Of a stretch of 64,000 nt of DNA, positions 10,040-22,002 are shown piece after piece. A program made the position numbers and the translations under genes. The notes under the pieces are model-generated. The model made no database searches, was not told the DNA's origin, and saw nothing but the letters and a program-made list of their open reading frames with translations. Position 1 is the stretch's first letter. Every line of letters begins with the position of its first letter. The stretch spans positions 1-64,000 of the forward strand of contig WOGZ01000124.1 in NCBI GenBank assembly GCA_009733775.1. Direction: 5' to 3'. The stretch comes from Alectoria sarmentosa (lineage: Eukaryota > Ascomycota > Lecanoromycetes > Lecanorales > Parmeliaceae).

Positions 10040-12049
10040 TCTGTGGCTTGGCTTCGGAGTGGCAGGTTTCTGGTGGATTTAAAAAATGAGATGAAGCCTT
10101 TTTGTTACTTTACTGAAATGTGGGATCAGCCTTGGAGATATTGAAAAGATGGAGGAAGAGGAGCGAAAATCAACCCCTGCAGAACTTTTAGTCTCGTCTT
10201 CCTTCGTCTCGTGATGACTTCTGCCGATCTAAGTCCAGAGTAGCTTGATTGGTCAATGACGCGTTTGTCACGCCACCTTTTTTTAATTTTTCATTTTTTT
10301 TCCCAAAGCAGGGTCCACCGACAATACTGTATCATAACATACTCCATGATATATTTTTAAAACAGCTTAAGTTCCAAGACATGTCACCCGGCGAAACCCG
10401 CAAAATCTCCGAGAGAGAGAGAGACCCATGTTTGGAGTAGTGGCATCGGAGATCGGAGAAACGACTGATGATAAACAACCACCATACTCCCACTAACGTA
10501 AAAGTCACTTCAGCCAAGAAAGAAAAATTTGCCACGAAGGACACTATACCAAATATCACGCCTTCTGTCGGCCGAGACCCTGACAGTACCTAACCTAGAT
10601 TTATGATAGGGTTTGATAGGGGTGTAATTCGTTGCATGAAGCGCGATATCCCCCCTCCCCCCCCCATTCATCCTTTTGGGGCCTATATAACGCAGCGTCA
10701 GTGCTTGCATTACTCGAATTACACACATCACGTCACACATCACACACACACACATAAATGAGGGGTATACAAATCACTCATAATAAATAGTTTGGCCGGT
10801 CCCCAACGCCAGGGCTAGCTAGCTAGTAAGTAAGTAGCACAAGAACACCATGGCTCTGGTTGAAAGAGATGAAAATCGAAATCGAATGAAAGGAGCCATT
10901 GCCAGGTGCAAAGATTGTGGGTTAGATATATAAAAGTCCCTTCCATGACACGTACTTTAGTCTTCCTGCTATGAACCGCTTTTTCTCTGAAAACATTCTA
11001 GGCGATGATGGGCCATGGCCACTACTATGCTCTGACCACCTCCTACCACCTATGCAACTCGTTAAAGCCACAAGTCACGTTGTAGCGAATTTATCAGACC
11101 TTATAGCGTTTTTTTAAGACTTTTCTTACTGAATGCTGTATGTAGCTTTCTTTTTTCACTTCAGGTCTATGCTGCTGCCTGCATGCGAGTTTTATTTTTT
11201 AGCGCAGGTGTTTACGAGAATATGCTTGTTTGGGCATCTATTCGCTTCCTAGCCCTGGGCGTTGAGATGGCCCAATCACTCTTTCACCTCATTTGTGTAG
11301 CTGCATTCCTGTGTGTGTGATGTGTGCATCCGAGTATGCGAGCACTGACTCGCCAACAATTTGGGGTGGGGCCACTGGTGGCAGAAGTAGTGATATTACC
11401 AATAGATTGACCTGGGGCTTTCGGGACAGCGTCAAGAGAAAGGGTATTGTGATACAATGAATTATGAACGGGCAATGTAGATTAATAAAAAGAAAGTTGT
11501 TGGAGGGGACGCGATCTCGAAAGTCCAAAGACATTCGTATCTATTTACCAAAGTTTGCAAAGAATGTGACCGAAAGATAGACGTGCGATCCTTGCTCTTG
11601 GCCTAAAGCAGAGCCCATCAAAACTCATCATTCATGTCTAGTTCATGCCCTCCCTGCTCTCCAATCGACCGTTTCCTCCGACGCCAGCACGTAACTTCGT
11701 CAGATCCCGGTCTCAGCTGTCTCCAATTTCGCCTTTTCAGGGAACGGGGCGCCTGAAGTAGCGGCTATCCAATCTATCATGCCATAGCCGCATTGTGAAG
11801 AGAAAATGGAAATCTGCTTGATACCGCGTTGAATTATTGTTGGGGGCACACCCAGATGGCGCACCAAATTAACGGAAACCCTTCGCTTTTGAAGAAATAA
11901 GGTTATGGAAGCGAAGCGATTTGAGATCCATGTGCTGCGTTGCTCATACACTTGCCGTGAGCTCGAAGTTGCTCTTGGAAAATATCCCGTTCGTTTCTGT
12001 CGGTCAATTTCAAAGCTAAGCCATGTGATGGTTGAATATGGTTTGACTC
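10040..12049. other. Intergenic region holding dispersed repeat copy B
   Basis: No gene is supported. The region contains a (CA)n tract at about 10741-10754, the second copy of the dispersed repeat, a T-rich stretch around 11110-11165, and the 3' flank of the NACHT-ankyrin gene. Short ORFs near 11284-11534 and 11700-11951 have no family signature or splice logic. Confidence 0.55.
10709..11092 (+). repeat. Dispersed repeat, copy B
   Basis: It matches 58965-59205 and, in its right half, 1-130. Shared blocks in order are ACTCGAA..CACACATCAC, AAATGAGGG.ATACAA, CCCAACGCCAGGGCTAGC, CCTTCATGACACGT, CTGCTATGA, GGCCATGGCCACTA, ACTCGTTAA.GCCACA and TTGTAGCGA. This copy carries about 100 bp of extra sequence between the CCAGGGCTAGC and CATGACACG blocks that copy C lacks. 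Confidence 0.7.
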
Positions 12050-15000
12050 CTAAATCGTATGACGGTTTAGCAGGCTGCCTTCTCCCTCCTCTTCATCTCT
12101 CTCTTCATCGGCTTCCGCATTTTCTTCAGACATGTCGTTGATATCCGGAGTGTGGCACTCTTCGGAAGTCCTATGGCGACCATCGTCCGCACTTGTGTGC
12201 GTAAGTCTCCGGTAGTCCCTATTCCATTCTCTTTCATGTTCCCAAGTGGACCAATTTGAATAATCCTTCGGAAATTTCCCATCCGCGTCGACAAAAGTCT
12301 CAGAGGCACCTCCCTTGATCAATTGTCTTATCATATCAGCGATTCTGGTATTTGATTCTTCGAAGCTCCCACCGTAAATTTGGGCGGAGCTGAAGTAAGC
12401 GTAGTGTAAGGGTGTTCGTCCTTTTATGTCTATCACATTGACTTCTTGTGTTCGCATTAAATCTTCGACGACGTCGGGCTCAGGATCCCCAGAACGCAAG
12501 ACTGCGAAATGCAAGGGTGTCTTTCCTGTGGAGTCCCTGATATCAAGCCGTGCCCCCCGTTTGATAAGCGCTGTTAGTGTTTGCAGTCGACCTCGGCGTG
12601 CGGCTAGTAGAAGGGGCGTCACTCCCTGCAAATCTGCTGAATCAAAAAGCGCCCCATTACTTATCAAGCAGTCTAACATGGCCGAAGTCGGATGGATCGC
12701 CGCGATGTGAACTAGGCTTTCTAGGTTGTCAGTCAGTGCGTTGATATCAGCCCCTCTGTCTAGGAGAAATTGCATGATGTCCACTCTTCGTTCCTTTTCA
12801 GCCGCGATATGCAGCAGCGAATGGCCGTCCTCCAATCGGACTTCAATGTCAGCCCCACAGTCCAGAAGCAGGGGCAAAAGTCCCCCATTCTCATTTTCGA
12901 TCGCACGGAATGCGGCGGTCCTATCCAGCGGATCTTTCGCGTCGATATCAGCGTTATGGTCAAGTATTAATTGAACCATAGCGTGTTGTTCAACATCCAG
13001 AGATTGAATCAAAGGCGGCTCCACGCCTTCATGCCATGTTTGCGCGTTCGTGAAATCAAGGTAAGGTGGTTCTCCGCCTTTCTGCCATGGACTTACGTCT
13101 ACAGCTCGAAGGAGAGGCGTTTCCCCGCGATTGTTTCTGGTGTTGATGTCCCGAGACGAGATCAACCTCGTAAACAGCTCCAGCAGGTGGAAGTGTGATG
13201 CCAGAAAAATGGGGTCTAAAGGGAGATCTTTGAAGCTGGATAGGCCTCTATCAGCAGATTCGACATACTCAAAGCATTGGAGCCAAGCGGAAGTCTTCTC
13301 GCAGTTTAAAACAAAAGCCAGGCTCTGATCCATAAGCTCCACTTGCATTCCGCGAAGGTGGAGAGGCCAATTATGAGCTGCATAATCAGAGAAGTAATAT
13401 CGATCCATCCGCTCTCTGAACAACTTGAGTGAAGCACGTGGTCCGCTTCCAAATTCGCCCAAGGATAAATTAGAAAGGCACGCTCTTGCCATCTCGAGTC
13501 CTAGGTCAGGGAAAAGCAGCTCTTGGTTACTTTCCAAGTACTCTTGCAATGTGTAATGCACAAGTCTGAACAACTCTTGGTCACAATCTTTGTCTTCGTA
13601 GGTGATCACAAGGCCAGCAGTCACGCTGAGAAGGATGTCAAGATCTACAAGAGCCTCGAAATCAAGATCGGCGTCGCCCGGCTGGATTGCTAGAGCATGG
13701 CGTAGCTCGTCAATTTCTAGCGGTGTCGTCGCGCCGAATACTATTGACAACACTTTCATCCCCAGCTCCGCATCCTCTTTTGATTGGTCACGTATCCTCT
13801 CGATGGTTTGATCATACATGGCGAAGACATCTGTTGGCAGTCTCTCAAGCGCAGACCGGACTCCTCTGGCGGATGTTTGACTACCCAAGCCGTCAATCTG
13901 AAGTCCGGCAAGAAGGAACATGCCATCAGCCTGATTGGCGATACTGTGTATGATGTGCCGTTTCAGTTTTGGGTCTCTCGCTACGAACCGGGCCAGTCTA
14001 CTGCTTTCGTAGATCTTAGACTCCACGTAGGCGGTAACGTCGTCACTGGTCGCTTCTATTGGAGCTCGCATTGCGTGAGATATTTTTGCTGTGACATCAA
14101 CGTTGAAGCGGGAGGTAAGAAAGACTCGCATGTTTCCAAGGCTGTATTGTTGGAGTCGTCTCAAAAAGGTCTCCCTGCCGATCTCAGGGCATTCGTCCAA
14201 AGCATCGACGCACGTGTGGACCACATCAAAGTTCCTCGAAAGGGTTTCGATCCAAAAAGAGAGCTCCTCTTCAGTCATGTTCCTATTCTTCGCAGTCTCG
14301 TTCACAAATATTTTGAGCTCTGCGATCGTCCTTGCATGAGTTGTCTGCGCAACCAGCTGCCGAACTAAGCTACCTAGCAGGTTTCGCACTGAGAAGGTCA
14401 TAGTATTCACATAGTCGCAGTAGATATAGACGATGGCACTTCTCCGCCCGGCAGTGTTTTCCGTGATGTGGTTGACAGCAATGGAGGTAATGACGGTTTT
14501 ACCAACACCAGGATTTCCTGGGCACCAAAGGACTGAGTGTTGAGCGTCTTCCGACTTTAGCCAAGATTGAAAGTCTGGACTGTCTAGCAACCATTGGCCT
14601 GTTTTGCCATGCCGCTTGCTATAGGACTCTTTTTGCATGGCCGTGAAATCAAGCGTCGACAGCTGTCGAAGAAAAAATCGATCTTCGCCCCTCCGCGGAT
14701 TGCGATCTTCATTCAAACGGAAATGAAGCTTTTTGAGCTCGGCCATAATCTCATTTTGGTTTGGAAGCGCAACAATTGCCCGGAGAATTTCTGACTGCGT
14801 TTGAGAATTTCTGTCGTCTTCGTGGTCAGCGTATTGTCCTAGACTGAGCTTGACAGTACTGTTAATTTTTGAATTTGATGAAGATGAATTCCTGCCAATG
14901 GCCAAGGTAAAACATGATTGCTCTTGAGGGGCAAGAGGCTCAGGGAAATTGACAAGAGATTTACATGAACGTTACAAATTCGAGTGTTTTCCCTTGTCTG

Positions 15001-15720
15001 AATTTAAATGTTGGCTAAAAGACCCTTCTTGAATGACCGAATGATAAATAGTCACCTCTCGAGCGTCCACAGATGTCAAACATAAAGCCTAGCAGGTTGA
15101 AAATGAGACGAAAATCATGTGCTAAGCGTGCTTCTAGAACTAGGCTGTAGACTTTTTGTGACGGGCGGCAAGAAGATACAAGTCACACATACCGTCGTGA
15201 CGCGCTCAATATCTCGGATGCCTTCCCCGAGGTCTGTGAAACAATTTTGATTCCTTTTGCCGTCAAAGCAAAGTGAAATATCTGTGTGTTTCTTTGGACA
15301 GTCTGAAGCAATTTTTGAGTGTCTGGGCCATTGATCGGCCATTTCAAGCGATCATAGATCTTTCGCAACCCTTTTGCTGTACTTGTAGCTTCTAATCTCG
15401 CTCGGAAACTTTCGAGTGTGATCACTAGATCCTGGTGGGTTGCAGTGTCAGAAGGGGTACTTGCTCGGAAGAGTAGAAGGTATACAACATACTCCCGCCG
15501 CATTATAAAGGGTAGAAACTTCCGCGAAATGGTCCCTGCTGTCTTCACCTTCTACTAATTCGAAAACCTGCTCGGACACGTCACTGAGATGTGTAAGTTC
15601 GCAGCTTAGCTTCTCCAATTCCTCCGGTGCGTCTTTCACAGCCGAGATGTAGTCTAGCACCGTTTTTGTGAGGGTTACTGCGGTGCCGAGAAGACCGATA
15701 ATCGAGATGGGGTCCATCAT
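12050..15720 (-). CDS. NACHT-ankyrin NLR-like protein, 1102 aa
   Basis: Exons are 15720-15493, 15431-15193 and 14891-12050. Intron 1 is 15432-15492 and intron 2 is 14892-15192 (301 bp, long for this window). Residues 1-155 form an alpha-helical segment starting MMDPISIIGLLGTAVTL, the usual N-terminal helical domain of fungal STAND proteins. A NACHT domain follows, with P-loop GNPGVGKT at about 281-288, Walker B CVDALDE at about 383-389 and FLTSR. Ankyrin repeats fill about 740-1030 (GETPLLRAV, GHSLLHIAA, GVTPLLLAARRG, GKTPLHFAV, GRTPLHYAY). The tail is strongly acidic. Such proteins act as intracellular signal-triggered switches, often in heterokaryon incompatibility or symbiont/pathogen sensing; the role here is inferred. 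The first two exons are needed for a complete N-terminus. Confidence 0.88.
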
Positions 15721-17207
15721 ACCCAAGGATTTCGGAGCGTGTGAGGTAGCGTGTCGTTAGATAGCAAGCCGGCTAGCTGGAAGACACAGAACTTATACTG
15801 AGCCTGCGGAGTGGAATTCATCAAGGACGTTGTGCTATTTGCTGGGAGAAGAAGGATTGCGAATATTCCCTGCGCAGGAATCCGGGTCGAGGACAGCAGT
15901 AATATTATTGCTGAAGTCATCAAGTGGCGTGGGACTGGGATTTCATTAGCTTCCTCTGCAACAAGCCATCAAGGGTTCGGATCACTTGACCGAAGGCCAA
16001 TCACTTTCCCAATGACTTTCCAAGAAACCCGTGAAGTGTTACCAATCAAACGTACTGCATATGAACGGCCAAAAAAAGGCAAGAGAATCCAGTCGCTCAG
16101 ACCCCGATCCCCTAAACTTACTGCTCTGATCTCGTGAATCGCTCAAGTGTCCACTGGTGTTCATGCACGTAGCCGCTCTTTCGGGCTATTGTTTTCTAGC
16201 GACATGCAGATCGCGCATTCAAGTACCCTGTTAAATGCTATTCTATGGGTAAATGAGGGTACCAAGACGGTTTCTGAATCAGATGTCAGAGTATATGCTA
16301 TACATTAATGCTTCGGAGTGCCTTTTCAACGTTGACTTCATTCTCAGACATCTCTTAGAAATATGAAATGGGTTGTCTTGTGCTCCATATCCTACATAGC
16401 ATAAGTAAAGTGGCAAAGACGATTTGTCCTCGACATTTTGGCCCAGTCACTCAAAATCTCGACTTGGTTTAGGCAACTCCTGGTAATCATTTTGATTTGT
16501 CGTTTGCTGAATGCACCCCAGCACTTGATTTAGGCACTAAAATACCTGCCGCTCTATTACGTAAGTCAGCTTTGGGCGAGGTACCATCTTCTACCGTGTC
16601 ATCACTTTGGTGAGGCTTGTCAATGTGAATTTCGATACCAGCTTCGTCACTAGAAGTCACGTCCAGATGCGGGCTCACCGATTTGAATCTGCGGGGAAAA
16701 ATAATGCGCAAGTCTTATTCGATCGTACTGCCCTTGCTGTCTGGTTTTCTAAGCATAGGATCTCTTGAGGGCTGACAGAGTCGGTGATGTTTCTCGTCCT
16801 CTAGCTTCTCTTGTAGATTACAGGTTCATCAGAATCAAGTCTCTCACGGTCCATAATTGACCGGGATTCTAGAGCCAAGTCAGTGGGACGAACACCTCAG
16901 TATAAATAAAGGGCTCCTTCTGGGGCGACAGGGAGAGTGGGGATGTCGAAAAAGATCCAACCGCTGTAGCTCTAGATGGTCAGCGCAGAGCCCTTAGTAG
17001 TAAAAACCTTAGTCAGCCTCAGCCCGACAAGGCTGCCAAGCTTTCTCTCATGCTTTCAAAAGCCACTCATCCTGCCCACGTCAAACTTGTTGCCTGTAAA
17101 CATCTCACAACCTCAGTAAATCCTGCTGATCAAATAAAGTAACCACCTTTTGAATTCTTCCTTTTTGATCCTAGATACTATTTCTTGAATCACACTTGTC
17201 GTTCAGT
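15721..17207. other. Intergenic, nothing recognised
   Basis: This is the promoter side of the NACHT-ankyrin gene (minus strand) and of the first LPxEIR paralog (plus strand). An ORF of about 108 codons (15811-16137, plus) and one of 74 (16487-16711, minus) have no family features and are not called. Confidence 0.5.
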
Positions 17208-18244
17208 ATGCGAGCTGCAGCAGACATCGCCTGCAAGATTCTTCTCTATCCGCTCTGCTTCCTCAGTTGTTGCTGCTGTCGGATGTTTGTTCTCGGCCAT
17301 CGCCATCACGGATGCGTCATTGGGAGTACCCATTTGTTTTAGGTCCACCTGAAAAGCCCGCCCACTCCGTTGCCTACCCAACGGCAGAGAACCCTCACTT
17401 TGCCTCTACCACCACGAAGTCTCAACGTCTTCAGCACGGTGTCACAGACAAAGGACCAAGACCAATTTTTATTATTTGCTAGGCTCCCACTAGAAATCCG
17501 TATGCAGATCTACAAAATAGCCCTCAGTGGAGACGGCTTTCCCATTCACTTGGTTCGCCGAGTCCTGGATTTCATATCTCATATAAGATGTGACAAGAGA
17601 GACGGCTTCTGCTATAGATATCGTTGCTTTAAATCATACGAAATAGTACCCGGGGAAAACAGATTGATCGTCCACAGCACTCATGGCCTTCTGCCACTCC
17701 TCCTCAGCTGCCGCCAAATGTAAGCCACTACACTTCTCAGGACTATCTTCCGAGTCTAAAAGCCTACATTTACACCGAAGCTATCAATATTCTCTATAAC
17801 AGCAATATCTTCCAATTTCAAGAATTGGACACGCTAATCTTCCTCCCTACTACTATCCTCCCACGGCGACTGAACTCTATTCGAAGCCTGCATCTTAAGC
17901 TTGGCGAGGGTTTCAAACCCATTCACAACGGCTACCATCCCTACGAGAACTTCACCAGATGGCAAGAAGCGTGTAAGATCATGGCCGTGATGGAAGGATT
18001 GCAGATCCTGCAGGTCGAGCTGGGGCTGTCCGAATGTCGCGACCCTAAGATTAATCTAGAGTACGAGATCCTGACGCCGTTGATGTCTATCAAGCAAGTG
18101 AAGAAGTTCGTGGTGAGCATTATTGGGTCATTGCATATATTTCTTGATCCGGAGCAACCTTTCGAGCTCGATCATATAGATCCAGAGACTCACGAGTTAG
18201 TGCCATACGACAGGACTGGGATTTTTGAGTCTAGAACAGTGTGA
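17208..18244 (+). CDS. LPLEIR (2EXR/DUF7730-type) protein, paralog 1
   Basis: The start at 17208 gives a hydrophobic, Cys-rich lead (ACKILLYPLCFLSCCCCC), like the hydrophobic start of its neighbour. After a likely intron ending at the AG at 17340-17341 (donor uncertain), the protein reads TPLPTQRQRTLTLPLPPRS, then the signature LPLEIRMQIYKIALSGDG, and ends its exon with LLSCRQ. The next exon has YTEAINILYNSNIFQF, TTILPRRLNSIRSLHL and PLMSIKQVKKFVV, ending at 18244. The donor at 17720 is good (GTAAGC), but the only acceptor that keeps frame leaves a 35-nt intron. The paralog has 54 nt there, so an indel or a nonfunctional gene is possible. LPxEIR proteins are a very large fungal family with no established function; some resemble F-box proteins. 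Confidence 0.65.
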
Positions 18245-18925
18245 AGGAAGTCTCAAGATAGCGAACAATTTGCGCTGCAGGTTTGAGAAGTGGGTTTATA
18301 GCACCTATCTTATTTAAATTCGCAGAACGACACCATATGGAAGGCGCTCAGTAGGGATTTCTTCCAACGGACGGGGCCAAAAAGAACACATTGTCTAACC
18401 AGTACTCACTCAAAAGGAGAAGCTACTGTATAAGCGATTTTAGCTATAGATGCATGAGCGTGCTCACTCACTATTCAATCATCAGTCTCTTGTAGATGAT
18501 GGATAAAGGTGAGCGAGAACAGACCCGTCTTCTGGAATTTGCCGCTGAAAAAAAACGAAGGATTCCGACCCCTGTCGTCGAATATTTGGGGGCCATGGGC
18601 GCGGGGTAGGACTGTTGCTGTTACATACTCTGGAACAGCGTCCTTCGCTCTAACAAGTCGCAAGGAATACCATGCCTAGAACGCCCCTATCCTGAGAGAA
18701 GACTTTACTGTACAAATGAAGTCCACAGCCACGATGCAATAATCGACAGGTACCTAAGGCCGGGAGGCCTGACAAGGCAACAACGAACTCCAAAACTCAG
18801 CGATCTTACCTTGACGTATCTCTCTATAAATCTCAATACTCAGGCCTCTTTGTACGACCAACTAGTCATCCATCTCGCGCCCTAAGCCTTCTCCCTCCCT
18901 GGAAATCAGATAAAAATAAGACGAC
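18245..18925. other. Spacer between tandem LPxEIR paralogs
   Basis: No gene or repeat is supported in this 680-bp spacer. The last ~100 bases hold a CT-rich promoter-like stretch ahead of ATG 18926. Confidence 0.5.
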
Positions 18926-19966
18926 ATGCACCCCGTCTCGAGATTGGCATTACAAATCCTCTTCTTCCCCCTCAAAACTCTCCTCGGCCACCTCTCCCAA
19001 GTCCCATACTATGCCCCTGACGAAAGCCATCTATTGTCCTACAGCATGTTAACGAGATACCGAGACAGCCCCGCGAAACCGCTACCAGCCAAGAGGCCGC
19101 GAAGCCTGTCTCTGCCTCTACCGCCAAAAGAATCGAATAGCTCTAGCGCCGTGGTCCAGAGGACGGACGAGCAGACCCAGTCGCTCCTGTTCTTCAAGTT
19201 ACCGACGGAGATCCGAACAATGATCTACGGAATGGCCTTGAATGGAGACGGACAGCTTCTCCATATCGTCAGGGTATTGCCTCATTCGATAAGCCATCTA
19301 CGCTGCTCAAAAGCGGACGGGGAGCAGTGCAGGTACTATGAGTGCTTTGACTTCTACGAAGAGGATGGGGAGAAGCTGAGCGCGCGTAAGAGGACGCATG
19401 GGAACCTTTTGCCATTGACTCTGAGCTGCAGGAAAGTGTAGGGGCTATCAATCCTGGCATCTAGACAACTTCGATACTGACTGTCTCACAGCTACACCGA
19501 GGCCGTTAGTACTCTCTACAGCCACAACACCTTCGAGTTCCGGGACTTGTATTCTCTGATCTGTTTCCCCAGCACGATCCTCCCCACCCGAATGAATCAA
19601 ATCCGAAGCCTGAAACTTGATTGCGTTGTGGGCGCTGGTCATCGTAACTTCGGCCGAACTGACGTCACGCCACAAAATGACGTTCCTTGGAAGATGGTGT
19701 GGAAGATCATAGCGGGGATGACTGAGCTCAGAGACTTGCGGGTTGACCTGATTATGCTAAGGGACTCGCCAGGGTTGAGTGCTGAGCAAGAAGCTCAACT
19801 CTTAGCACCCTTGATGGCCGTCAGACAAGCGAAGCAATTCGTGGTCAATTTGAGGTGGTCGGCGCAATTGAGCTATGATGATGGCGCGGAAGAGTTGCGG
19901 GACAGACCGTTCGAACTTATCCATACAGGACCAGAGCCTCGCTCGCACGATTCATTAGATGGCTAG
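18926..19966 (+). CDS. LPTEIR (2EXR/DUF7730-type) protein, paralog 2, 328 aa
   Basis: Exons are 18926-19437 and 19492-19966. The 54-bp intron (GTAGGG...CTGAC...CACAG) is phase 2. The protein begins with a hydrophobic stretch (LALQILFFPLKTLLGHL), then a basic Pro-rich linker (PLPAKRPRSLSLPLPP), the signature KLPTEIRTMIYGMALNGDG, the exon end LPLTLSCRK, and YTEAVSTLYSHNTFEF after the intron. It matches paralog 1 through the linker, the signature, the SCRxxYTEAxxxLY junction and the C-terminal PLMxxxQxKxFVV motif. The two are a tandem duplication, and this copy is the intact one. No function is established for the family; the N-terminal hydrophobic segment suggests membrane association. Confidence 0.8.
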
Positions 19967-20091
19967 CTTCAACTGTATTCACAGTGTCTAAATCGAGACT
20001 GTCAACTTAATACTCATACCAAAGACTTGACTTGATTTGGCGCCCGAGAATTTCTAGATCGAAGGGTCTCAACCTCGATATCTAGATCCCT

Positions 20092-20595
20092 ATGAACCCC
20101 CCTAGTAGCCTCATCTGTCCCTTCGGCCCTCTACCACTACTTGTTGGAATCTGATGCTGCACTACCCCTCAATGGCAAATGTCATATGTGTCATGGTACT
20201 AGCGTCTTTTTGCTAGTATAAGTAGCCTTCACAGTGCTTTATAGAAAAGACAATCAATCCACATACCATCAATTCCAACACTACTGTTCGCCAACTACAA
20301 AGACTTCCTCGTCGTAATCATTTGGCTCAAACAAGAGCTCTCGGCCGAGGAGCGGGTTTCCGAACTGACCGAAGTCCCTACGCTTTTCGTCACGGGGCAG
20401 CTCAAGCGGTGGACAGTAGGATCCTCGGTCTTATCGTAGTTGTCCGCAGATTTTGATTTTAAAATTAGACATCGTTATTATTGTCCTTTGCAGTCAGATC
20501 ATAGGGGTAACTCTCGAGCCGACATTTACGCAAAATCGTATGAGGACAAATACGTCGGTCTCGACAGCTCGGCAGCTATTTATTCTAGACAATGA
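20092..20595 (+). pseudogene. Short gene interrupted by a solo LTR
   Basis: From ATG 20092 the frame reads MNPPSSLICPFGPLPLL and is then broken by the LTR at 20142-20280. If the LTR and one target-site copy are left out (144 bp, a multiple of three), the same frame continues with FANYKDFLVVIIWLKQELS, then TEVPTLFVTGQLKRWT to a donor at 20416. The intron is 20416-20493 (GTAGGA...TTTGCAG) and exon 2 runs SDHRGNSRADIYAKSYEDK to TGA 20593-20595. The uninterrupted gene would encode 93 aa. With the LTR present the frame stops inside it. I do not recognise the family; it may itself be a fragment of a longer gene. Confidence 0.55.
20142..20280 (+). mobile_element. Solo LTR, 139 bp, with 5-bp target duplication
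   Basis: The ends are TGTTGGAAT and ATTCCAACA, perfectly inverted. The flanking bases are CTACT on both sides (20137-20141 and 20281-20285), the 5-bp duplication expected from LTR-retrotransposon integration. A TATAAG box lies inside. It aligns over its whole length with 2358-2496. There is no internal retroelement sequence, so this is the product of LTR-LTR recombination. Short LTRs starting TGTTGGA are common in fungal Copia elements, but the superfamily cannot be fixed from an LTR alone. Confidence 0.88.
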
Positions 20596-20853
20596 AGAGA
20601 AGGATAATGTGCTGGTTGATCCGGGGATTAGTTCACCTCACTACACGAATAAGAGACTACCGCGCCATGATCCCCAAGCGATCCTGCTGTGACGCTAGAG
20701 TTCGTGTTAAACGTTGGGGTAGATACAACTCTTGAACTTTCTTTATAGTTCTAACGTCCTCAAGCATTCATGCTACTTTAACCATCTGATCTAGACTGAC
20801 CATCCTTGCCTAGCCAGGAAAATGCAGTTATTCAAGGGATCAGCTGCATGGTA

Positions 20854-22002
20854 CTACACTACCCCGGATTTGAATTTGTTAGAGACCGTGGATGGAGCCC
20901 GGCGTCTTTGCCGTAACACGGACCTTGCAAACCAAATATCATGAAGTACCATGAACGCTATCAACAGACTGAAAAAAACGACCGTGATGACGATAATGAC
21001 AAGTATCAGACATGAAAACCATCTCGAAACATAAGCAAAGTAAGTCCATTTTGGCAAAGACTCCTGCAAAGAGCCCTGTACGCCGAGTTCTACTTGCATG
21101 GCACTCAAAGCGACAGACAGCACTGCAAAAATCGAAAGTAGTGGGGCAAGGAAGCGTCCTAGATATGCGCCCCACTGCGCGTCGATATGGTGAAAGGTGA
21201 GCTTCCTCAGGAAGATTCGAGCACACATATTCAGGCGACTGAGATTAAGCTCTCCATAGCGATATCTCGGACTGACGCTATCATCGGGCAGCTTCTGAAA
21301 CGCAGCAATGAATCCGGCAAAGCGTTCGAACGTGATGTGGTTGGATCCATCGGCTGAAATCGAGCCGTCATCTTTCGGAATCAAAGCCAGCTGATGCTCC
21401 TCACTAGTGGCTAACCGGAAATCAGACTCGTATCGAATCAGATATGAATATGTTCGTAGGAAGCCAGTGATCGCTCTTCGAAGCTCGACCGGTTGAGTAT
21501 CCAAGAAGTTCCAAAAAGCGTGCGACAGCAGATACCTCGGAATAGGCTTGATATATATGCGGTCATAGTACCAAACGAGATGAAGCTGAGGGTTCTCTGT
21601 GACGATGATTTTCCGTCCTCGAACTGCTTGATGGTGCAAAGGCGATATGTGCCAGTATCGAGGTGTTGAAACCTTGGTTTCTCCAATCAACCTTGAGCTT
21701 CTATGCAGTCTACTTCTTGTACTTACCAGCCAGAGCTTGGGAGCCAGCGTATCCAACTCAGTCGTCGAGTGTTCTTCATCCAAATATTGCTTCAGCTCCA
21801 TAGACTCAGTCAATGCGACTCGCGGTTGTCCTGGTAAGGAGGTCCCACTCCCATCAGACCGGCGAATGTTAATATCCTGTGCGATAGCTACTAATTCTAG
21901 TTGCTTGTTAAGCTCGACTTCTAGCGAGAAAGGGAGGTTCATCGCTGTTGGCAAAGCCTTGTTAATTAACACTCTCGGTCGCCACACTGTTTGAAACGGC
22001 AT
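20854..22002 (-). CDS. Two-TM membrane protein, DUF6601-like, 382 aa
   Basis: The first in-frame ATG is at 22002 (MPFQTVWRPRVLINK). The frame is open for about 40 codons further upstream without an ATG, so an extra 5' exon is possible. The central soluble part contains RYWHISPLHHQAVRGRKI, then NPQLHLVWYYDRIYIKPIPR with LLSHAFW, and a segment rich in aromatic and charged residues. Two hydrophobic helices near the C-terminus (about residues 290-315 and 335-362) are followed by a basic tail (RQRRRAP), so it is probably anchored in a membrane. The LHLVWxxxxIxIKPxPRYLL pattern resembles the uncharacterised fungal DUF6601 family, from memory. It is transcribed away from the NLR-like gene at 22286, with 283 bp between the starts. 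Confidence 0.7.
   Translation of the reverse strand: MPFQTVWRPRVLINKALPTAMNLPFSLEVELNKQLELVAIAQDINIRRSDGSGTSLPGQPRVALTESMELKQYLDEEHSTTELDTLAPKLWLVSTRSRLHRSSRLIGETKVSTPRYWHISPLHHQAVRGRKIIVTENPQLHLVWYYDRIYIKPIPRYLLSHAFWNFLDTQPVELRRAITGFLRTYSYLIRYESDFRLATSEEHQLALIPKDDGSISADGSNHITFERFAGFIAAFQKLPDDSVSPRYRYGELNLSRLNMCARIFLRKLTFHHIDAQWGAYLGRFLAPLLSIFAVLSVALSAMQVELGVQGSLQESLPKWTYFAYVSRWFSCLILVIIVITVVFFSLLIAFMVLHDIWFARSVLRQRRRAPSTVSNKFKSGVV

Noticed and set aside
2358..20280. One full-length LTR retrotransposon between the two LTRs
   Set aside because: The LTRs are in the same orientation, but the 17.6 kb between them contains intact host genes and no gag/pol; each copy is solo, and the second has its own target duplication.
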